DNA of 64,000 bases, taken from NCBI GenBank assembly GCA_963748095.1, contig CAVVIO010000033.1, positions 37,434 to 101,433 of the forward strand, given 5' to 3'. The position numbers were made by a program, and so were the translations under genes. Shown here piece by piece: positions 17,120-25,636 of this stretch. Within the stretch, counting starts at the first letter, position 1. Each line of letters begins with the position of its first letter. The notes under the pieces are model-generated. The model made no database searches and was not told where the DNA came from. It worked only from the letters and a program-made list of their open reading frames with translations. The stretch comes from CAVVIO01 sp963748095 (GTDB lineage Bacteria > Bacteroidota > Bacteroidia > Bacteroidales > UBA10428).

Positions 17120-17896
17120 TTAAAATTCCCAGTCTTTCATTTCTTCCAGCGTCTTGTAACAAGTCAGGTCAATATGATTAGGTACAACAGACACATAATT
17201 ATTCTCCAGTGCCCATTCATCTGTGTCCTGGGCGCCGGGCTCGGTATTGTAGAACTCCCCGGTCAGCCAGTAGTAGTTTCTTCCGTGGGGATCAGTTCGT
17301 TTGTCGAATTCTTCCTGCCAATATCCCTTGTTTTGCCGGCAAATTTTAATTCCGGAAATCCGATCATACTGCACATAGGGAACATTTACATTCAGGCAGA
17401 TATTCCGGGGTAAACCGTTCTCAAATACCTTCTTTATGATTTTAGATACAAAAATTTCCGCTGTCCGGAAGTCGGCATCCTGATCAAGACTCAGCAGGGA
17501 AAAACCAATCGATGGTATCTGGTTAATACATCCTTCCAGCGCTGCTGCCATAGTTCCCGAATAAATAACACTGGTAGATGCATTTGATCCGTGATTAATG
17601 CCTGAAACCACCAGGTCGGGTTTACGATCCATTAACTGGTTTAAAGCAAGTTTAATACAATCAACAGGAGTGCCGAAACAACTGTAAACAGTAAGGTCCT
17701 CCTCTTCCTTCAGCTTTTTAATACGCAACGGGAATTTTACAGTAATGGCATGCGACATGCCCGACTGCGGTTCAGCCGGAGCCACTACCAGTACCTTTCC
17801 GAATGGACGCACTGCATTTATCAGAGCTTTTAATCCTTTTGCATCAACACCGTCATCGTTAGTTACCAGAATCACTCTTTCTTTTTCCTCTTCCAC
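17120..17896 (-). CDS. surE: 5'/3'-nucleotidase SurE
   Basis: A 258-residue metal-dependent nucleotidase that removes phosphate from nucleoside monophosphates. The family start is VILVTNDDGVDAKGLKAL, with the metal-binding Asp pair, followed by VVAPAEPQSGMSHAIT and SGINHGSNASTSVIYSGTM. First gene of the four-gene minus-strand operon surE - membrane protein - lpxB - SpoIID protein. The surE-lpxB pairing is common in Bacteroidota. Confidence 0.95.
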   Translation of the reverse strand: MEEEKERVILVTNDDGVDAKGLKALINAVRPFGKVLVVAPAEPQSGMSHAITVKFPLRIKKLKEEEDLTVYSCFGTPVDCIKLALNQLMDRKPDLVVSGINHGSNASTSVIYSGTMAAALEGCINQIPSIGFSLLSLDQDADFRTAEIFVSKIIKKVFENGLPRNICLNVNVPYVQYDRISGIKICRQNKGYWQEEFDKRTDPHGRNYYWLTGEFYNTEPGAQDTDEWALENNYVSVVPNHIDLTCYKTLEEMKDWEF

Positions 17897-18074
17897 TGTA
17901 AGTAATTGTATTAAAAAGTTACAAAGATATTTAATATCTACTTAGTTGCAAATGCAGATGACACAATTGAAGAGTGATTTCTCCTGTTCATTCTTCCAGT
18001 CGTATATATTAAATATCCATTGAAAGAAATTACAAATCTGCTATCTTTTGAATGGCAGATGTATGTTTTAATCT

Positions 18075-19073
18075 TTAATGAAAATTAAGCTGATCTTTCT
18101 TTATAAAGCCGCTGTCAACTACTACTTTCCTAATATTACTTTTATCTACAACTACAGAATTCATAATAATGGAAGGTACATCTTTATAACCATTATTAAG
18201 TGATGTAGTTGTTTCAGTTATTTTTCCACCTTTTGAAAGTTCCAATGCCAGGTCCGCCGCCATTTTTGCCAGGCGGGGAAACGGTTTATATACAGTCATA
18301 CTCTGCTTTCCGTCAATAATATTCTGACATCCGCCCAACGAAGCATCCTGTCCGGTAATAATAATATTACTATCAGCATTATTCATATCCAGAGCCATAA
18401 TTGCCCCGCTGGCCAGTTCGTCATTCGCGGTTATAATCGCTGAAATATTTTTTACACCCGAATCAAGCAATGATTGTATTTCATTGAATGCATCGATTGA
18501 ATTCCAGTCAGCCAGGTGTTTTTGAAGTATGATTTTTATAGCTCCTTTATCTACATAAGGTTTAAGCACTTTTAACTCACCTTTCATAAACAGGATAGAA
18601 TTATTGTCGGAGGTAGGTCCTCCCAGAATGACATAATTCCCTTCAGGATGATGATCAACGGCATACTGTGCCTGTTGTTCACCTACCATCATGTTGTCGA
18701 ATGATAAATAATAATCAACATCTGCATTCCGAATCATCCTGTCATAGGCAATAACCTTAACTCCTGATTTGTGGGCTATATTAACAATCTCAGCGCATTT
18801 TTCGGCATCGTTAGGAGCAATTACAAGAACCTTTACTCCTGAAGCAATCATTTTCTCCGACTGCTCAATCTGTTGCTTAGGATCGCCATAAGCAAATTCT
18901 ATCATTACTTTTGCTCCAAGGGCATTTGCCTTTTTTGTGAATATTTCGGCTTCCAGACCCCAACGGTCAGAAGAGAAATCTCCTAGACTAAATCCGATTT
19001 TTACTGAATCCTGTGCTGAAAGTGATGTAATTCCGGTAATCAGGCTTAAACAGAAAATAATTTTTTTTAACAT
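18075..19073 (-). CDS. Periplasmic sugar-binding protein (XylF/RbsB-type), orphan
   Basis: A 332-residue periplasmic binding protein of the type-1 (RbsB/XylF) fold with a signal peptide ending at SLSAQ. Typical passages are IGFSLGDFSSDRWGLEAEIF, the hinge-region EKMIASGVKVLVIAPND, VIAYDRMIRNADVDYY, ITANDELASGAIMAL and ITGQDASLGGCQNI. The D-xylose-binding branch is closest by recollection. No ABC ATPase or permease genes are nearby, so it may serve a distant transporter or present sugar to a sensor. Flanked by noncoding DNA on both sides, it is probably monocistronic. Confidence 0.85.
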   Translation of the reverse strand: MLKKIIFCLSLITGITSLSAQDSVKIGFSLGDFSSDRWGLEAEIFTKKANALGAKVMIEFAYGDPKQQIEQSEKMIASGVKVLVIAPNDAEKCAEIVNIAHKSGVKVIAYDRMIRNADVDYYLSFDNMMVGEQQAQYAVDHHPEGNYVILGGPTSDNNSILFMKGELKVLKPYVDKGAIKIILQKHLADWNSIDAFNEIQSLLDSGVKNISAIITANDELASGAIMALDMNNADSNIIITGQDASLGGCQNIIDGKQSMTVYKPFPRLAKMAADLALELSKGGKITETTTSLNNGYKDVPSIIMNSVVVDKSNIRKVVVDSGFIKKDQLNFH

Positions 19074-19626
19074 AGTCGTAGTGTTTTGGTTTATTAATCT
19101 TTATATGAAAATTATAAGTTAATTTTTAAATGCTTTTCATTTAATTCCGGACAAATTTGATTTATTTCATTCCATACCCAATAAAGCCGGAAAATACAAC
19201 TTGTTCAAATTTTTGCTGATCCGGTTCTACTTTAATAAAAAAATGCTTTTTCTCAATAGTTAGTATAAACTTAAAGTCGGGTCCAATAACATTATGTACA
19301 TTATGTTAACTATCGATTAAATTACCCAATTATTCCTGAAAAATGAAATTATTAATAAAAACTTTTCCACCTTGGTTAATTAAAACTGTTAATAATTTCG
19401 AAGAATTAAAATTTTGAGGAGGTTTTAAATCCAAACAGCATAGGAAATAGCTTGTAATTGCCGGATGAAGTAATCCAAAAGAAAAAAGGATTTTTATTGG
19501 CATTTTTTTAAGAACCAACTTCACAGTGGTCAGATAGCCAGTACTAACCAACCACTGCAAAATGATTTAATTGTATTTGATAATTTACCTGTGAAGCTAA
19601 AAGGAAGCGCCTCAGTTATAAAAAAT
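19074..19626. other. AT-rich intergenic region
   Basis: About 550 bases between the 3' end of the oxidoreductase cluster and the start of the binding-protein gene (both minus strand). A 76-codon frame on the minus strand (19330-19560) has no recognisable domain. The only structure noted is a weak inverted repeat CAGTGGT/ACCACTG at 19524-19557. Confidence 0.5.
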
Positions 19627-20178
19627 CTAAACCAGTTCTGCAACTTTTACAATCTCCATGCCCCTTTTCAGTGCATCCAGGTTCAGAGGTATCAGGTGAT
19701 GATGACGTTCGGGCAACGATTTTCCAAGGCCCTTTTCTACATTCTGAAGAGTCACCACCGGTTTAATTTTCAGGTATGCTCCCAGTACAATCATATTGAA
19801 AGTTTTGGTAGAAGCCATCTTTGCCGATTCAGCTGCAGCTTCCACCTGGTAAATTTTAATATCTGTTCTGGCAGGATGCCGTGTAATCCCGTTCGTATCA
19901 TATAACAACAATCCACCTGGTTTGACCAGATCCTCGAACTTATCCATTGATTGTTGATTCAGAATGATTGCCGTATCATACGAATTAAGAATAGGAGAGC
20001 TTATCCGATCGTCGCTCAGAATTACGGTAACATTAGCTGTTCCGCCCCGCATTTCGGGTCCGTACGAGGGCATCCAGCTAACTTCCATATCCTGCATAAC
20101 ACCAGAATAAGCCAATATCTTCCCCATTGAGAGAACACCTTGTCCGCCAAAACCGGCTACTATAATTTCTTCATTCAT
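19627..20178 (-). CDS. 2-oxoacid:ferredoxin oxidoreductase, gamma subunit
   Basis: A 183-residue gamma subunit/domain of the pyruvate/2-oxoacid:ferredoxin oxidoreductase family. It starts EEIIVAGFGGQGVLSMGKIL, the hallmark of this subunit, with SWMPSYGPEMRGGTANVTV following. With the alpha, beta and ferredoxin genes immediately upstream it would form a complete four-subunit enzyme that oxidatively decarboxylates 2-oxoacids to acyl-CoA and reduces ferredoxin. It lies 19 bases after the beta gene and is the last gene of the cluster. Confidence 0.92.
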   Translation of the reverse strand: MNEEIIVAGFGGQGVLSMGKILAYSGVMQDMEVSWMPSYGPEMRGGTANVTVILSDDRISSPILNSYDTAIILNQQSMDKFEDLVKPGGLLLYDTNGITRHPARTDIKIYQVEAAAESAKMASTKTFNMIVLGAYLKIKPVVTLQNVEKGLGKSLPERHHHLIPLNLDALKRGMEIVKVAELV

Positions 20179-20197
20179 TGTTCAAATATTTTCTTAA

Positions 20198-20984
20198 TTA
20201 TTTTTTAATTAACTCACCCTGGTCCTTAATATCACCAAGTGGATAATACGGAAACATATTTTCTTCCATCCATTTATTTGCCTGTACCGGGGTCATTTTC
20301 CAGCCCGAATTACAGTTGGAGACAATTTCGATAAAAGTAGTTCCCTTCTTTTCTTTCTGGTATTCAAAAGCTTTACGCATCGCTTTTTTTGCTCTTCTAA
20401 CGCTGAGAGGTGTATGCACCGCCTGCCGGGTATACAAAGTAAGTTCCCGGTAACTGTGCAACAATTTCTGTCATGTTGAGAGGGTTCCCCATCATCGCTA
20501 CATCGCGACCACGCGGGGAAGTGGACGATTTCATTCCCGGTAAAGTGGTGGGCGCCATCTGCCCTCCCGTCATTCCATATATTCCATTGTTGATGAACAC
20601 AATTGTGATATTCTCTCCCCTGTTACACGAATGTATTGTTTCTGCCGTTCCAATTGCTGCAAGATCACCATCTCCCTGATAGGTAAAAACAAATTTATCG
20701 GGCCAGCACCGTTTTATGCCGGTAGCTACTGCGGGAGCACGCCCGTGTGCAGCCTGGGTCATATCAACATTCATAAAATCGTAGGCAAATACCGAACAAC
20801 CTACAGGGGCAACACCTATTGTATCTTCCTGAATTCCCATTTCATCAATTGTTTCCATCATGATCCGGTGGGCCACACCATGTCCGCATCCCGGGCAATA
20901 AGTGAGTATCGTATCGGTCATCAGACTGGTTTTTGAATAAACCAGGTTTTCTTCTTTTATTAAAGTCATTTCTTTGGTTTCCAT
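20198..20984 (-). pseudogene. korB: 2-oxoacid:ferredoxin oxidoreductase, beta subunit, frameshifted
   Basis: The thiamine-diphosphate-binding beta subunit. Frame one (20397-20984) carries the N-terminal CPGCGHG cysteines, GDGDLAAIG and NNGIYGMTGGQMAPTT, all needed for cofactor binding. It then runs out of family sequence after PGTYF. From about 20436 the next frame continues naturally with TRQAVHTPLSVRRAKKAM down to the stop at 20198. One surplus base around 20431-20436 explains the break, and removing it gives a normal protein of about 261 residues. All other subunits are intact, so a sequencing indel is more likely than real decay. Confidence 0.85.
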
Positions 20985-20985
20985 T

Positions 20986-22059
20986 TTATTTGCCTCCTAT
21001 TAATTTTTGTTCCAGCGCATCAATCAATTCATCGGGAGTTGGTACCATGCCTCCCATCCGACCGTAAAATTCAACATCTTTTTTACCGTTGACCGCCAGG
21101 CGAACATCTTCCACCATTTGTCCGGCACTTAATTCTACCGTAAGGAATCCTTTTACACTTTTTGCCAGTTCCGCAATTTCGTTGGTTGGGAACGGGAACA
21201 ACGTGATAGGCCTGAACAATCCTACTTTCAGTCCTTTGGCTCGTGCCATCTTCACCGATTTTTGACAAATACGGGCACTGGAACCGTATGCCACATAAAT
21301 ATAATCAGCATCATCACACTCTATGGCTTCATACCTTACTTCTTCTTTTCGCATTTTCTCATACTTCGCCTGCAGATCCTGATTATGTTTTTCCATAACA
21401 GGGGCCTTCAGGGCCAGAGAGGTAATGATATTTCTTTCCCTGTCTTTCGTTTTTCCGGTAGTCACCCATGACTGGTCGAACTCGGTAGCACGTGGTACCT
21501 GATCGAATAATTCTACCTTTTCCATCATCTGGCCGATAATTCCATCGGAAAGTATCATGGCCGGATTCCGGTATTTAAAAGCCAGTTCGAATGCCAGTTT
21601 CACAAAGTCAGACATTTCCTGTACCGAGGCAGGTGCCAGCACGATTAACCGGTAATCGCCGTGTCCTCCGCCTTTGGTAGCCTGAAAATAATCAGCTTGT
21701 GATGGCTGGATAGTCCCAAGACCGGGGCCCCCACGAACCACATTAACAATCAGACAGGGCAGTTCCGAGCCGGCAAGGTAAGATATACCTTCCTGTTTCA
21801 GACTGATACCGGGACTGGAAGATGATGTCATCACCCTTTTTCCCGTTCCTGCTGCTCCATAAACCATATGAATAGCTGCTATCTCACTTTCGGCCTGCAG
21901 AAATATCATCCCGGTCCTTTTTGCCAGATCCTGGGATGCCAGGTACTCCATTACTTCCGATTGCGGAGTAATAGGATACCCAAAATATGCATCTGCTCCT
22001 GCCCGGATAGCAGCTTCGGCTATCGCCTCATTTCCTTTCATTAATCTTAATTCACCCAT
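20986..22059 (-). CDS. korA: 2-oxoacid:ferredoxin oxidoreductase, alpha subunit
   Basis: A 357-residue alpha subunit. Family features are MKGNEAIAEAAIRAGADAYF, GYPITPQSEVMEYLA, SSSSPGISLKQEGISYLAGS, and the C-terminal transketolase-like segment with YVAYGSSARICQKSVKMARA and GLFRPITLFPFP. It partners with the beta subunit gene that starts one base beyond its stop. Choice between 2-oxoglutarate, pyruvate, branched-chain or aryl-pyruvate as substrate cannot be made from sequence alone; the neighbours favour amino-acid-derived 2-oxoacids. Confidence 0.92.
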   Translation of the reverse strand: MGELRLMKGNEAIAEAAIRAGADAYFGYPITPQSEVMEYLASQDLAKRTGMIFLQAESEIAAIHMVYGAAGTGKRVMTSSSSPGISLKQEGISYLAGSELPCLIVNVVRGGPGLGTIQPSQADYFQATKGGGHGDYRLIVLAPASVQEMSDFVKLAFELAFKYRNPAMILSDGIIGQMMEKVELFDQVPRATEFDQSWVTTGKTKDRERNIITSLALKAPVMEKHNQDLQAKYEKMRKEEVRYEAIECDDADYIYVAYGSSARICQKSVKMARAKGLKVGLFRPITLFPFPTNEIAELAKSVKGFLTVELSAGQMVEDVRLAVNGKKDVEFYGRMGGMVPTPDELIDALEQKLIGGK

Positions 22060-22081
22060 TTTATTTGTAAGATTTTGATAT

Positions 22082-22321
22082 TTACTCAGCTGTTGCTGTT
22101 ACTTTTTGCCGGTATACGGTGATAACACCATCCGGACAGACAACTGCACAGTTTACACAACCGGTACAATTATCCGGATTTTCCATGTAAGCAAAATGAT
22201 AACCTTTGCCGTTCACACGTTGCTCCATGGCGATGACGTTGGTAGGACATGCTACTATACACAGTTCACATCCTTTACATTTTTCCACGTCTACTACTAT
22301 AGTTCCTTTTACCTTTGCCAT
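22082..22321 (-). CDS. Two-[4Fe-4S] ferredoxin, delta subunit of the oxidoreductase
   Basis: A 79-residue ferredoxin (from the ATG at 22321; the open frame extends nine codons further, which is unlikely to be used). Two cluster motifs are visible: CKGCELCIVACP and CTGCVNCAVVCP. It is the first of four consecutive oxidoreductase subunit genes and would shuttle electrons from the thiamine site to free ferredoxin. A 116-base gap separates it from the aminotransferase stop. Confidence 0.92.
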   Translation of the reverse strand: MAKVKGTIVVDVEKCKGCELCIVACPTNVIAMEQRVNGKGYHFAYMENPDNCTGCVNCAVVCPDGVITVYRQKVTATAE

Positions 22322-22437
22322 TTTAATTGTATTCTTTGTAATTAACAATTGTTTCTAACATTACAGTGATCAAATGATCCTTTTATATTTATCTTGTTCA
22401 ATATTAGAAATTTTAACTATAAAAACCATGTGTTTTA

Positions 22438-23784
22438 TCATGAATAATGCTCATTAAAAACCTTCAACCTGTATTCCAGATCAGTAAGCTGTTCATCCCT
22501 CACCATTGATACACAGGCTCTTAATCCTTCATGCCTTTCACTGCCGGTAATATCAAGGGTAATGGCCCCTATTCCGTAATATAGCAGCTTCTCAAGTAAT
22601 TCTGCCCCGGTAAATCCGGGATATGAAATGGTAAAATAAAATCCGTCAGCAAGTGGTCTTTCCACATCCTTTTCATATACAATGTGAAATCCGTTTTCCA
22701 CAAATAATTGTTTCATCTTCTCTGCCCTCTCGCCGTAAACTTTCACCATGCTCCTGAAATCGAGGTTCCCGTCGTTGGCAGCCTTCAGCAGCGATGCCAT
22801 ACCATATTGAGCTGAATGCCCCACACCAGCAGTCATTGAATACAATGCACCATACACAATGGAATGCCCGAAAAGATTGCCCGAGAAATATTGCTTTAAA
22901 TCATCGAACTGTCTTTCAAACAACTTATCGGAAATAACCATCATGGCTACCCGTTGCCCTGCATAACTAAAGGCTTTTGAACTGGAAACCAGTAAAAGAT
23001 AATTGTCGGTGTACCGTGCCACTGTAGGCTGATATGGCGGAATTCCCGGACGTCCGTAATCTTCCCGGAAATCCATTGCAAAATAAGCAAGGTCTTCCAT
23101 AACAATAACATCGTATTCGGTGGCAAGTTCCCCAATGGTTTTCAGCTCATCTTCAGTAAAACATATCCACGAGGGATTATTGGGATTTGAATAAACAAAC
23201 GTGGAGATATTCCCTTTATCGAGATAGGACTTCAGCTTATCCCTTAGTTTCTCTCCCCGGTAATTATATATATCAAAGGTTTCATATTTCAAACCCATCA
23301 CATGGTGTTGCATTTTCTGCACGGGAAAACCGGGATCGATAAACAAAGTATGATCCCTTTCCTTCCTGCATCGGCCCGATACCATGAAAGCCGCCATGGA
23401 CCCCTGCATAGAACCGACTGAAGGAATACAATGTCCGGGGGACACATCAATGTTCAGAAAAAGTTTGACAAATCGCGCCATCTCATGTTTAATATCTTCT
23501 ATCCCGTCGATCATAGGATATTTCGAAGCTACGCCATTTCTGAGAGCTTCTATTTCAGCTTCTATTCCCACCTGTGGCGGCTCCAGTCCGGGCACTCCCA
23601 TTTCCATTCTGATGAACGGAATACCGGTAGCTTTTTCAAGCTGGTTCACCAGTTCCACTATCTCGCGTATGGATGCTTTTCCAACCTGTTCGAGCCCGCT
23701 TTCCTTAATCTTTCTGGTGACCACATCAAATGGTACGGGTGTATTTTCATTAATCTTCCTGTTCATTGCATTCTCCTGTCTCAT
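22438..23784 (-). CDS. Pyridoxal-phosphate aminotransferase, class I/II
   Basis: A 448-residue fold-type I aminotransferase. The PLP lysine is in LVSSSKAFSYAGQRVAMM, the Asn/Pro loop in YSNPNNPSWICF, and the Asp that contacts the pyridine nitrogen in VIVMEDLAYFAMD. It would convert an amino acid to its 2-oxoacid, the substrate of the adjacent oxidoreductase. Its start overlaps the end of the phenylacetate-CoA ligase gene by four bases (ATGA), showing translational coupling. Substrate preference (aromatic or branched chain) is inferred from context. Confidence 0.88.
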   Translation of the reverse strand: MRQENAMNRKINENTPVPFDVVTRKIKESGLEQVGKASIREIVELVNQLEKATGIPFIRMEMGVPGLEPPQVGIEAEIEALRNGVASKYPMIDGIEDIKHEMARFVKLFLNIDVSPGHCIPSVGSMQGSMAAFMVSGRCRKERDHTLFIDPGFPVQKMQHHVMGLKYETFDIYNYRGEKLRDKLKSYLDKGNISTFVYSNPNNPSWICFTEDELKTIGELATEYDVIVMEDLAYFAMDFREDYGRPGIPPYQPTVARYTDNYLLLVSSSKAFSYAGQRVAMMVISDKLFERQFDDLKQYFSGNLFGHSIVYGALYSMTAGVGHSAQYGMASLLKAANDGNLDFRSMVKVYGERAEKMKQLFVENGFHIVYEKDVERPLADGFYFTISYPGFTGAELLEKLLYYGIGAITLDITGSERHEGLRACVSMVRDEQLTDLEYRLKVFNEHYS

Positions 23785-25079
23785 AATTTTCTTTTGTCGA
23801 TTACCCGCTTTGCTTTCCCTTCACTACGCTCTATCGTTTTTGGTTCCACCAGTTTCACATCCACACTGATTCCGAGTGCACTTTCAATGTTGTTCTGTAT
23901 TTTCTTGCGCAACGACTGAAGCTGGCTGATTTGATCCTGAAAGAACTGCTCTTCCACTTCCACTTGTAACTGTAGCGTGTCGAGATTATTAATTCTGTCG
24001 ACCACCAATAAATAATGGGGTTTTGTTTCGCTCATCTCAAGCAATATTGTTTCTATTTGTGATGGGAACAGATTAACACCCCTGATGATCAACATGTCAT
24101 CGCTTCTTCCCGTACATTTTTCCATACGTGCCAACGTTCGGCCACAGCCGCACTTTTCATAATTCAACCTTGTGAGGTCGCGCGTACGATACCGAATCAA
24201 CGGCAATCCTTCCTTGGTGATAGTGGTAAATACCAGTTCGCCAAGACTGCCCTCCGGCAACACATCACCTGTATCGGGATCGATAATTTCGGGAATGAAA
24301 TGATCTTCGTTAACATGGAGTCCCCGTTGTTCAAGGCATTCGCTGGCAACACCGGGGCCGATCACTTCACTTAGTCCGTAAATATCGATGGCTTTTATTT
24401 TTAGTTTTTGTTCAATTTCCTTTCGCATGTTTTCGGTCCATGGTTCAGCGCCAAATACTCCTACCCTTAGCTTCAACTTGTCCCTGTCAATACCTGTTTC
24501 TTCTATTGACTCAGCCAGATAAAGGGCATATGATGGAGTACAGGCAATTACTGTACTGCCGAAGTCTTCCATCAGCTGCAGCTGGCGGCGTGTATTACCC
24601 CCGGAAATCGGAATAACAGCTGCACCGATTTTTTCCGCTCCGTAGTGCAATCCCAGGCCCCCGGTAAACAGTCCATATCCGTAAGCTACCTGTATAAAAT
24701 CCCTGCGATCGGCACCGGCGCAGGCCAATGTACGTGCCACCACTTCCGACCATGTACTCAAATCCTTGCGGGTATATCCCACAACAGTCGGTTTGCCGGT
24801 GGTTCCTGATGAAGCGTGTAGCCGTACAATTTCACTCATAGGTACGGCAAATAATCCGAAAGGATAATTATCGCGCAAATCATCTTTGGTGGTAAAAGGT
24901 AACTTGTGCAGATCGTCAATGGTCCGGATATCTTCGGGGCCAACGCCTATCTGCTGCATTTTTTCACGGTAATACGATACGTTGAAATATACCCTTTCTA
25001 CTATCTCCTGCAACCTGATACTCTGGAGCTCGCGCATCTTTTCGCGGCTCATACATTCTATACTCTTATTCCAGATCAT
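23781..25079 (-). CDS. paaK: Phenylacetate-CoA ligase
   Basis: A 432-residue adenylate-forming ligase that activates phenylacetate or related aryl-acetates with ATP and CoA. Visible are the phosphate-binding loop ASSGTTGKPTVVGYT (about residues 90-104), IDIYGLSEVIGPGVASEC, YRTRDLTRLN and the C-terminal GRSDDMLIIRGVNLFPSQIE. It lies directly after the ACT-domain gene (three-base gap) and overlaps the aminotransferase gene. In anaerobic Bacteroidota such a gene commonly sits with aryl-pyruvate oxidation genes. Confidence 0.92.
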   Translation of the reverse strand: MIWNKSIECMSREKMRELQSIRLQEIVERVYFNVSYYREKMQQIGVGPEDIRTIDDLHKLPFTTKDDLRDNYPFGLFAVPMSEIVRLHASSGTTGKPTVVGYTRKDLSTWSEVVARTLACAGADRRDFIQVAYGYGLFTGGLGLHYGAEKIGAAVIPISGGNTRRQLQLMEDFGSTVIACTPSYALYLAESIEETGIDRDKLKLRVGVFGAEPWTENMRKEIEQKLKIKAIDIYGLSEVIGPGVASECLEQRGLHVNEDHFIPEIIDPDTGDVLPEGSLGELVFTTITKEGLPLIRYRTRDLTRLNYEKCGCGRTLARMEKCTGRSDDMLIIRGVNLFPSQIETILLEMSETKPHYLLVVDRINNLDTLQLQVEVEEQFFQDQISQLQSLRKKIQNNIESALGISVDVKLVEPKTIERSEGKAKRVIDKRKL

Positions 25080-25082
25080 TAG

Positions 25083-25514
25083 CTATTTCGAAATTTTATA
25101 CAGATCATTTGCATTCAGCAGATCCAGGTTATGTTTTTTCAGGGTTTCAATAGCCAGTTCAGGATTATTGGTACGCATTACAATTATCGATTTATCCCCT
25201 ATAGTAAATGCATAGGTATATTCTATGCTAATGTTGATATCGGATAAAATATGCAGAATCCGGGCATAATTTCCAGCTTCGCTGGGAGTAGTTACCGAAA
25301 TCACATCGGAAAGATTCACTGTGAAAGATTTTTCTTTTAAAAGGGCTTTAGCTTTCTCCGGATCGGGAACAAGTAACCTTAAAATACCAAATTCGGAAGT
25401 GTCAGCTACACTTAAAGCAATTATTTTAATCTCTTCCTTACCCAATGTTTCCAGTACTTCTGTGAGCCTGCCCGATTTATTTTCCAGAAAAACGGATAAT
25501 TGTTTAATTACCAT
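25083..25514 (-). CDS. Tandem ACT-domain protein
   Basis: From the ATG at 25514 the protein is 143 residues: two ACT repeats, the first with VFLENKSGRLTEVLETLG and the second with ARILHILSDINISIEYTYAF. ACT domains bind amino acids. Placed between an acyl-CoA synthetase and phenylacetate-CoA ligase genes, it is a likely amino-acid sensor or regulator of the cluster. The open frame extends 12 codons upstream, but the later ATG starts the first beta strand properly. Confidence 0.88.
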   Translation of the reverse strand: MVIKQLSVFLENKSGRLTEVLETLGKEEIKIIALSVADTSEFGILRLLVPDPEKAKALLKEKSFTVNLSDVISVTTPSEAGNYARILHILSDINISIEYTYAFTIGDKSIIVMRTNNPELAIETLKKHNLDLLNANDLYKISK

Positions 25515-25636
25515 GGTAATCGAAGATTTTAAGGGTTTATTTGTCAACAAACGCGGGCAAATTTCTACCTTTAAAGGTGCCTAAGTTATTTATTTTATTT
25601 ATTCGTTAAACTTTTCACGACCAATTAAGAAAGATT

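Noticed and set aside
19330..19560. 76-codon frame on the minus strand
   Set aside because: No recognisable family and located in very AT-rich intergenic DNA.
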